Shown here: piece after piece, positions 58,648 through 64,000 of the stretch
Numbering within the stretch: position 1 is the stretch's first letter
How the letters are laid out: each line of letters opens with the position of its first letter
Assembly: GCF_048564905.1 (NCBI RefSeq)
Contig: NC_132992.1
Location: 32,164,501 to 32,228,500, forward strand
DNA: 64,000 nucleotides
Direction: 5' to 3'
From: Vicugna pacos
Lineage: Eukaryota > Chordata > Mammalia > Artiodactyla > Camelidae
Translations under genes and position numbers: made by a program
Notes under the pieces: model-generated
Seen by the model: the letters and a program-made list of their open reading frames with translations, nothing else
Database searches by the model: none
What the model was told of the DNA's origin: nothing

Positions 58648-59115
58648 GTATTAGTCAGGGTTCTCCAGAGAAACGGAAACAATTGCCTCAGTATGATGTG
58701 TGTGTGTGTGTGCAGATGGGCGGGGGGTTGGTGTAAATACAGAGACAGAGAGACATAGATTTTAGGAATTGGCTCATGTGATCGTGGGGACTGGCAAGTC
58801 CAAATTCTGCAGAGCAGGCAGGCAGGCTGGAAACTCAGAGATGAGCTCATCTTGTAGTTCACGTCCAAAGGCAGTCTGGAGGTAAAATACCTTCTATCTC
58901 CAGGACCTTAATATTTTTCTCTTAAAAGAGATCTTCCACTGACTGGATGGAGCCCACTCACATTATGGAGAGCAATCTGCTTTACTCAAAGCCTACTGAT
59001 CTAAATGTTAATATCATCTGAAAAATACCTCATAGCGCCTTCTAAACTGGTATTTGGCCAAATATCTGGGTATCAAGCTTAGAAAAGTGGAAACATAAAA
59101 TTGACCGCCACACCT
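58648..59115 (+). repeat. Mammal-wide interspersed repeat with 'TTAGTCAGGGTTCTCCAGAG' head
   Basis: The whole block from 'gtattagtcagggttctccagagaaac' to 'cataaaattgaccgccacac' follows a very common mammalian repeat, including 'aattggctcatgtgatcgtgggg' and 'ctactgatctaaatgttaat'. I know the sequence but not its class. A (TG)n tract lies inside at about 58697-58712. Confidence 0.6.
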
Positions 59116-60230
59116 TTATCTTTATCTTTTGTTATTCTGAAAGCCTCGTTTGTTTTCATGGGTTTACTATACCAGCTTTTTTTGCCATTTGTATGATATA
59201 TCTTTTTCCATTCTTTTGCTTATGATGATATGATTTTTATCCTTCATTTTATTAATGTAGTGTCACATACATTTATTGACTTGTGTATTTTGAACCATCC
59301 TTGCCTCCCAGGGATAAATCCTGCTTGAGCATGATGTATGATCCCTTTAATATGCTTTGGAATTCTGTTTGAACATTATTTTGTTAATGATTTTTGCATT
59401 TATATTCACCAGAGTTGTTGTCCTGTAATTTTCTTTTCTTGTGGTGTCTTTGTTTGGTTTTGGTATCAGGATAATGCTGGTCTGTTAAAATGAGTTTGGA
59501 AGTGTTCCCTCCTCTTCAATTTTAGGGAAGAGTTAAAAAAATTGGTATTAATTCATCTTTACATATTCAGTGGAATTCATCAATGAAGCCATCTGGTCTT
59601 GGGTTCTTCTTTTCTGGAGGTTTCTGATTACTGAACCACTCTTCGTATTTGTTATTGATCTGTTTAAATGATTGATTTCTTCATGATTCAACTTCGGTAG
59701 ATTGCATGTTTCTAGGAATGTGTGTATTTCTTCCAGGTTATCCAATTTGTTGGCATATAATTGTTCAGAGCCATCTCTTACAACGCTATGAAGTCCCATA
59801 AGTCTTTTAGGTTTTATTAACTCTTTTTTGTTATTTTTTCTTTTATTCTTCGGCCTGCTGACTTTTCTTCAAATTCACTTATTCTTTCTTCTGCTTGATC
59901 AAGTCTCATTTTAATCCCTCTGAGGAATTTTTCAGTTCAGCAGTGTGATCTTCAGCTTCAGTATTTCTGTCTGGCCCCTTTCTATGCTTCTATGTCTTTG
60001 CTGAACTCACTTTGCTCATGTATTATCTTGTTCATGACCTTGTTTAGTTGTCTGTGTTCTTCTGTAACTCACTGAGCTTCTTTAACATGATTATTTTGAA
60101 TTCTTTGTAAGGTAATTCACAGATTTCCATTTCTTACATTTGTTTGCTGGAGACTCATGTCTTTGATTGTATCCTGTTTTCTTGATTCTTTTTGCAATTT
60201 TAGATTTGCTTTATTGTCTAAGCATTTGAA
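59116..60230 (-). mobile_element. Old LINE-1, ORF2 to ORF1 region, antisense
   Basis: 'gttttggtatcaggataatgctggtctg...gagtttggaagtgttccctcc' (ORF2 RT region) and, further right, 'tgattattttgaattctttgtaaggtaattcacagatttccatttc' (ORF1-side text) in antisense order. Broken frames. Confidence 0.65.
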
Positions 60231-61330
60231 GAAGTGGCCACCTCTCGCAGTGTTTATGGTTTGATTTTTACTAGAAGAGATCTTTATTGGTCAGTAGGGC
60301 TAAATACAAGGCAAGATAGAGGCCAGTCCCTCTGGGAGTGCTCTGTAAGGCTGGACAAAGACCCTTTTGTTTCCTGCCCTTTCTTTTGGAGGAAACACCT
60401 CAGTCCTGTGCTCTTCCCCATCTTGCAGAGCTTTCCCCCGTCTCCCAGGGACCAAGCTCTGCCAATCAGTCAGTGCTAAGTATGAAGGGAGGTAGAAACA
60501 GGCTCCATGGAAGGTGCTTTGGATTATTGGGTATAAGGCCCCCTTCACTTCATTCCTTTCCTTATGGAGGTAAAGATCAGTTTAATATCTATTCTCAGTT
60601 TTGCACGGCAGTGCTACTTGTAGAATGCCCTCCCTTCCTTTGTTCCTTACTGTCCCAAGGGACCAGGCTCTGCTGGTTATTGAGCACTGAGTGCAGGGAG
60701 ATAGAAAGCAGCTCTACAGAGGGCACTATGAGGTGCTGGGAACAAGGCCAGCTCCTTGCCCTGCTCTGCATTTGCTTTCTTCTCTCCTTGTGAAGGAAAA
60801 CCTCAGTTCTGCTCTTCCAAGCCCACAAGGCAGCCTTGGCTGTAAGGGCTTGTCCTCTGTTTCCGTTTGTTTCTTCCTGCCCTGAGGGTGGCTCTCTGCC
60901 TGTCATCCAGCCCTCAGTATGAGGTAAGATGGAAAACTGCGCCCAGAGGCTGCCCTGAGAGGGCGGGAGGGCCTGCTCACGCCCCAGTCTCACTCCCCTC
61001 CCCCTGAGGGAAACCATGGGCACAGGCTACCTTCTTGGCACTGAGCTGACCTGATGTGGCCAAAGGACAGGTGTGAGTGCAGTGAAGTTGCCCTTCTTCC
61101 CCGCATGCACGTGACTGCTCGCAGTGTGTGCTTCCTCCAGTGCGTTTACTTTCTGCTGGATTCCAAACTTGTCTTCAGGGTATTTTGGTGCTAATATCTT
61201 TGTTAGAGCAGCATCTGTGTAGCAAAGCGAGCTCGGCTTCCTACCCTGCCTTCTTGCTCATGGTTTGCACCATGTCTTTTAAGTCTTTAAAAAATTGCCA
61301 GGTAAGTGTTGCTATATCTGTTTTCAGCTG
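60231..61330 (-). mobile_element. Old LINE-1 5' UTR with internal repeat units, antisense
   Basis: A GC-richer block next to the L1 body. Units repeat about every 205-211 bases: 'gggaccaagctctgcc' (60448) and 'gggaccaggctctgct' (60659); 'cacctcagtcctgtgctcttcc' (60394) and 'aacctcagttctgctcttcc' (60800). Open frames of up to 151 codons here are by-products of composition. Confidence 0.5.
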
Positions 61331-61705
61331 AGAGAGCTCCTATCCAACACAGGCAGATTTCAGCCTGAGGTCATCGAACACGTTTATCCACTAAACCGCA
61401 GTGCTTACGGAGACATACGGGGCTTCTATTCTGAACCACGTTACAATAGTGAGGAGGAAACCTAGCAAGAAGTGTCATCAGCCTTAAGCAGCTGTAAGCT
61501 CTGACCGCTCAAGGTGGCAGTGTTGGCCTGGGCTCTGCCTAGAGACACGATTGCGCAGGGGTAGCAAGACCTGGCCTTTGACTGACTAGGTATGCGGTCT
61601 CTGACTGGCTGAGCACACACCCCTAGAGTACCTTTGTTGGTGTAAAAAAATAAAAGATGTTGAACAGGCAAGTCACTTTAGGGGACAGCCCTCAGCCGAA
61701 GAAAG

Positions 61706-62278
61706 ATGGCGAAGCATCTGAGGACCTCCCCGGTGGCTTTGTGGCTTTATTCTAATTGTAAGTTCGTGAAGAGGATTAGCCAGGTGGACACAGGAAGCCC
61801 AGGGAACGTTTTCTTAGGGTTTTCAGCAAAGACACATCGCACTGGGGTAGGAGGAGGGAAGAACATGGGGCCATTTTATGATTCTCTTGGGATTTTCTGC
61901 AGGGAGGAGGAAGGGATGCAAAGCAGAAGGCGTTAAGAGTGGGCGATCGCTCTCTCAGACCTCATTTTGGTTTTTGATTAGGGCTGAGCAGCCAAAACCG
62001 AGTGGAACACAGTCCTCCATCTCTGACTGTCCTGGAGGAAGAGAACTGCACATTTCAGTGCAATTATACAGTGAGTCCCTTTAACAACTCAAGGTGGTAC
62101 AAACAGGACGTGGAGAGAGGTCTTGTTTCCCTGATAATCATGACTTTCAGTGACAGTGACAGCAAGAAGTCGGACGGAAGGTACACAGCGACTCTGAATC
62201 CAACTGCCAAGTACAGCTCCCTGCACATCACAGCTGCCCAGCTCAGCGAGCCAGCTGTCTGCGTCTGCGTGGTGGGCG
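61706..62278 (+). CDS. TRAV10: TCR alpha V gene, TRAV10 family, doubtful function
   Basis: Leader exon 61706-61757 (MAKHLRTSPVALWLYSN) with donor GTAAGT; intron 224 bases; V exon 61982-62278. 'NRVEHSPPSLTVLEEENCTFQCNYTVSPF', 'RWYKQDVERGLVSLIIMTFS' and '[24 protein letters not shown]' match human TRAV10. Cys23, Trp41 and Cys104 (62266-62268) are present and both exons are open. The end of FR3 is unusual: 'SEPAVCVC' where human has 'SDSASYIC', so the conserved Tyr before Cys104 is Cys and the Asp-Ser-Ala motif is lost. The recombination heptamer is also damaged. Sequons NCT, NYT, NNS. An open gene that probably contributes little or nothing to the repertoire. Confidence 0.88.
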
Positions 62279-62317
62279 CAGCGTGCTCCGCGGGCACTGG
62301 CAGCCAGTACCCAAACC
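62279..62317 (+). other. 23-RSS of TRAV10, damaged heptamer
   Basis: The nonamer ACCCAAACC (62309-62317) and the spacer, which aligns with the common TRAV spacer, place the heptamer at 62279-62285, reading CAGCGTG. The third base, critical for RAG, is G where C is needed, and the fourth is also changed. Confidence 0.8.
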
Positions 62318-63245
62318 TGCGCCTGCAGGATGTCGAGGAGGCCCGGGAGGTGAAGCAGGAGCAGTTTTTAAATGTCGTCTGTGCTTCGCAAGTGAGCTAC
62401 TACTTCTCTCTCAGACATGATTGAGTTTGAAATTGAGCCTAGATGTCTATTAGCATGGAGGGTCCTCACTCAGCACAGAAAGTTAACTGCTACACCCGGC
62501 TGTTCTCAAGGGTAAAGCCATCATGTTGCTACTTGCCGCTGAAGTAGGTGATAATTTTGGTTGAAAGGGAGAGATTGGGTGTGTGTGGGGTCCAGCTACC
62601 AGTAGAATGACTAAGCGGACAAGCAAAATGTTGATGAGGCTGATGACAATATTTGATAAGATTCCTTCCTCTAGATAGCTCTTTAGTCCTCATTTAATGG
62701 CTATTCCAGTTCTCAGAAAATGTTCTGTGGGGAGAGATCTGCCTTATCAATATATCCACGTTCCACATCAAGGCAGCGTTCAGATGCTGCACCAACTTTT
62801 TATATTGCTTTCCCCAGCTGCTCCTTTGGAGCGCATCACTGCTCAGACTGTAATGCCAGCATGATGGTGGCAGGCACAGTCACTCCAAGGCAGCTGGACT
62901 GCTGTCCCAGTTTCTTCAAATATTAGTATTCCAGGAAAGAAGCTTCAGGGACAGACTGCCTACTTGCTGTGTATAGTCCTAGGTTACACAAATCAGTGTG
63001 ATGCTCCCTTTTGGAACAATGAGAGAAATTTAAATATGGTTTGAGAATTAGGTGAGATAAATATTTATCTGAAAGGCATCTATCAATTGAGAAAAACAGG
63101 AAGGATATATACTAAGGAATTAATAATGTTCAGGTCCAGGTGGCAGAAATGTGATTTTTTTTGTTCCTTTCCTTGTCTCTATTTCTAATTCTGTATAGTT
63201 TGCAGTCTCTGCTTATAAAGTCAAAACAAAGATTACTTAAAAAGA
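62318..63245. other. 3' flank of TRAV10, nothing recognised
   Basis: A weaker CTCF-like motif (GGTCCAGGTGGCAG, 11 of 14) lies at 63133-63146. No gene or nameable repeat. Confidence 0.4.
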
Positions 63246-63254
63246 AAACTTTGG

Positions 63255-64000
63255 GGACTTCTGGTTTCTCACTCTGCATGTAAGCAACTTTGAAACCACC
63301 ACCTGTCTTAGCAACAAGCAAAAACCAGAACAGATTCAAAAATCAACAACTCTCCTTGGATCCGGAGAGGGGAGGGCAAAGGACAAACTGCTGCCCCTAA
63401 GACTGGAGAGACAGACAGCGAGCCCAGAGGGCGGCAGCTCATCAGAGCAGAGACTCAGAGCAGGAGACGCAGCAGGAGCCGGTGCTGGAGCAGCACCACC
63501 CGGACGGTACTGGTGAGTCGCTGGGGGCTCAGTGTGGACAAGCCTGAGAGTGAAAAGCCACCACAGAGGGAAACACAGCGCTGTGAGCTTGACTCGCAGG
63601 ATTCCAACCAGGAGTCCGCAGTAAGTATTAGAGAAAAACCCCTGAAGCTTCTGGAGGATGGAGGATGGAGGGGGAGCTATACTGAAAAGACCCAGAACAC
63701 GGTCCTTAATGCGGCCTCCCCCAGGGAGGACGCTAGGTAACCACAACCCAGCCTGCTGGGGTTCTCACTGGAGCCTAACTGACCCCAGGGAAGCAAAACA
63801 CCCAACTCCAGCCAGCTCTAGCCGTCCTGTCCCTCCCATGGGGAGAGGAAGAAAGCAGATAACACTTGGGAAGTTCTCAGTCCAGGGGAAGAGGCTCAGT
63901 GAAAGACTGAGACCTGATCTCAGGACCGTGGAGCACTTGCCGCCCCCGCACCTCACCTCCACGTTACTAAAGGATTCCTCCAGCAGTTCCTTACCCTCAG
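63255..64000 (+). mobile_element. LINE-1 5' end of artiodactyl type, continues past the window
   Basis: 'ggggacttctggtttctcactctgcatgtaagcaactttgaaacc' followed by a GC-rich block ('ccttggatccggagaggggaggg', 'gactggagagacagacagcgagcccagaggg') resembles the 5' UTR of artiodactyl L1s. It is on the sense strand and relatively undegraded. ORF1 would start right of the window. Confidence 0.55.

Noticed and set aside
60338-61023. Open frames of 151 codons (+) and 142 codons (-)
   Set aside because: They lie in the repetitive GC-rich L1 5' UTR block and resemble no protein family.
1-64000. CRISPR arrays, operons, phage-like or other novel systems
   Set aside because: None present; the window is vertebrate V-gene DNA with ordinary transposon debris.

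Overview
The window is a stretch of mammalian T-cell receptor alpha/delta (TRA/TRD) variable-gene region. It holds ten V genes or pseudogenes with readable leader and V exons, one V exon cut by the left edge, one truncated V pseudogene and one heavily decayed V relic, all on the + strand. Each readable gene has the standard layout: a short leader exon, an intron of 122 to 260 bases, a V exon with Cys23, Trp41 and Cys104, and a 3' recombination signal with a 23-base spacer. There are no J, D or C segments and no credible non-receptor host gene. Two copies of a tRNA-derived SINE (49.64 kb on +, 58.1 kb on -) match the camelid Vic-1/CAM type, so the source is most likely a camel, llama or alpaca. 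That assignment rests on recalled family sequence, not a search.

Layout, left to right: TRAV26 V exon (1-253); an ERV fossil set in an old L1 (about 1.0-4.6 kb); TRAV8-type pseudogene (7.0-7.3 kb); TRAV22 copy 1 (8.5-9.0 kb); an antisense L1 field (10.2-12.9 kb); TRAV23/DV6 (15.6-16.1 kb); a + strand L1 interrupted by a Tigger-type DNA transposon (16.3-18.9 kb); TRDV1 (21.7-22.2 kb); TRAV24 (29.4-29.9 kb); a TRAV24-like relic (31.2-31.8 kb); TRAV25 (33.0-33.6 kb); a dense L1 field (33.8-37.6 kb); TRAV22 copy 2 (41.3-41.8 kb); TRAV13 (44.6-45.1 kb); TRAV14/DV4 with a stop codon in its leader (50.4-50.9 kb); TRAV9 (54.7-55.2 kb); L1 debris with a SINE (57.3-61.3 kb); TRAV10 (61.7-62.3 kb); and the 5' end of a younger L1 running off the right edge (63.25-64 kb).

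The order is a mosaic of the human order. Human has 22-23/DV6-DV1-24-25-26-8 and 13-14/DV4-9. Here 26-8 precedes 22-23-DV1-24-25, and a second 22 then leads into 13-14-9-10. This is what tandem duplication of V cassettes would give, as known for artiodactyl TRA/TRD loci. Each V segment would be joined by RAG recombination through its 23-spacer signal to a J (alpha) or D/J (delta) segment outside the window. TRDV1 is a delta V, and TRAV23/DV6 and TRAV14/DV4 are orthologues of human dual-use segments. CTCF-like motifs lie just upstream of several V genes. I found no sign of an undescribed biological system. The most useful points are the V-gene lesions, the relic V, the recombination-signal patterns and the CTCF-like motif series.
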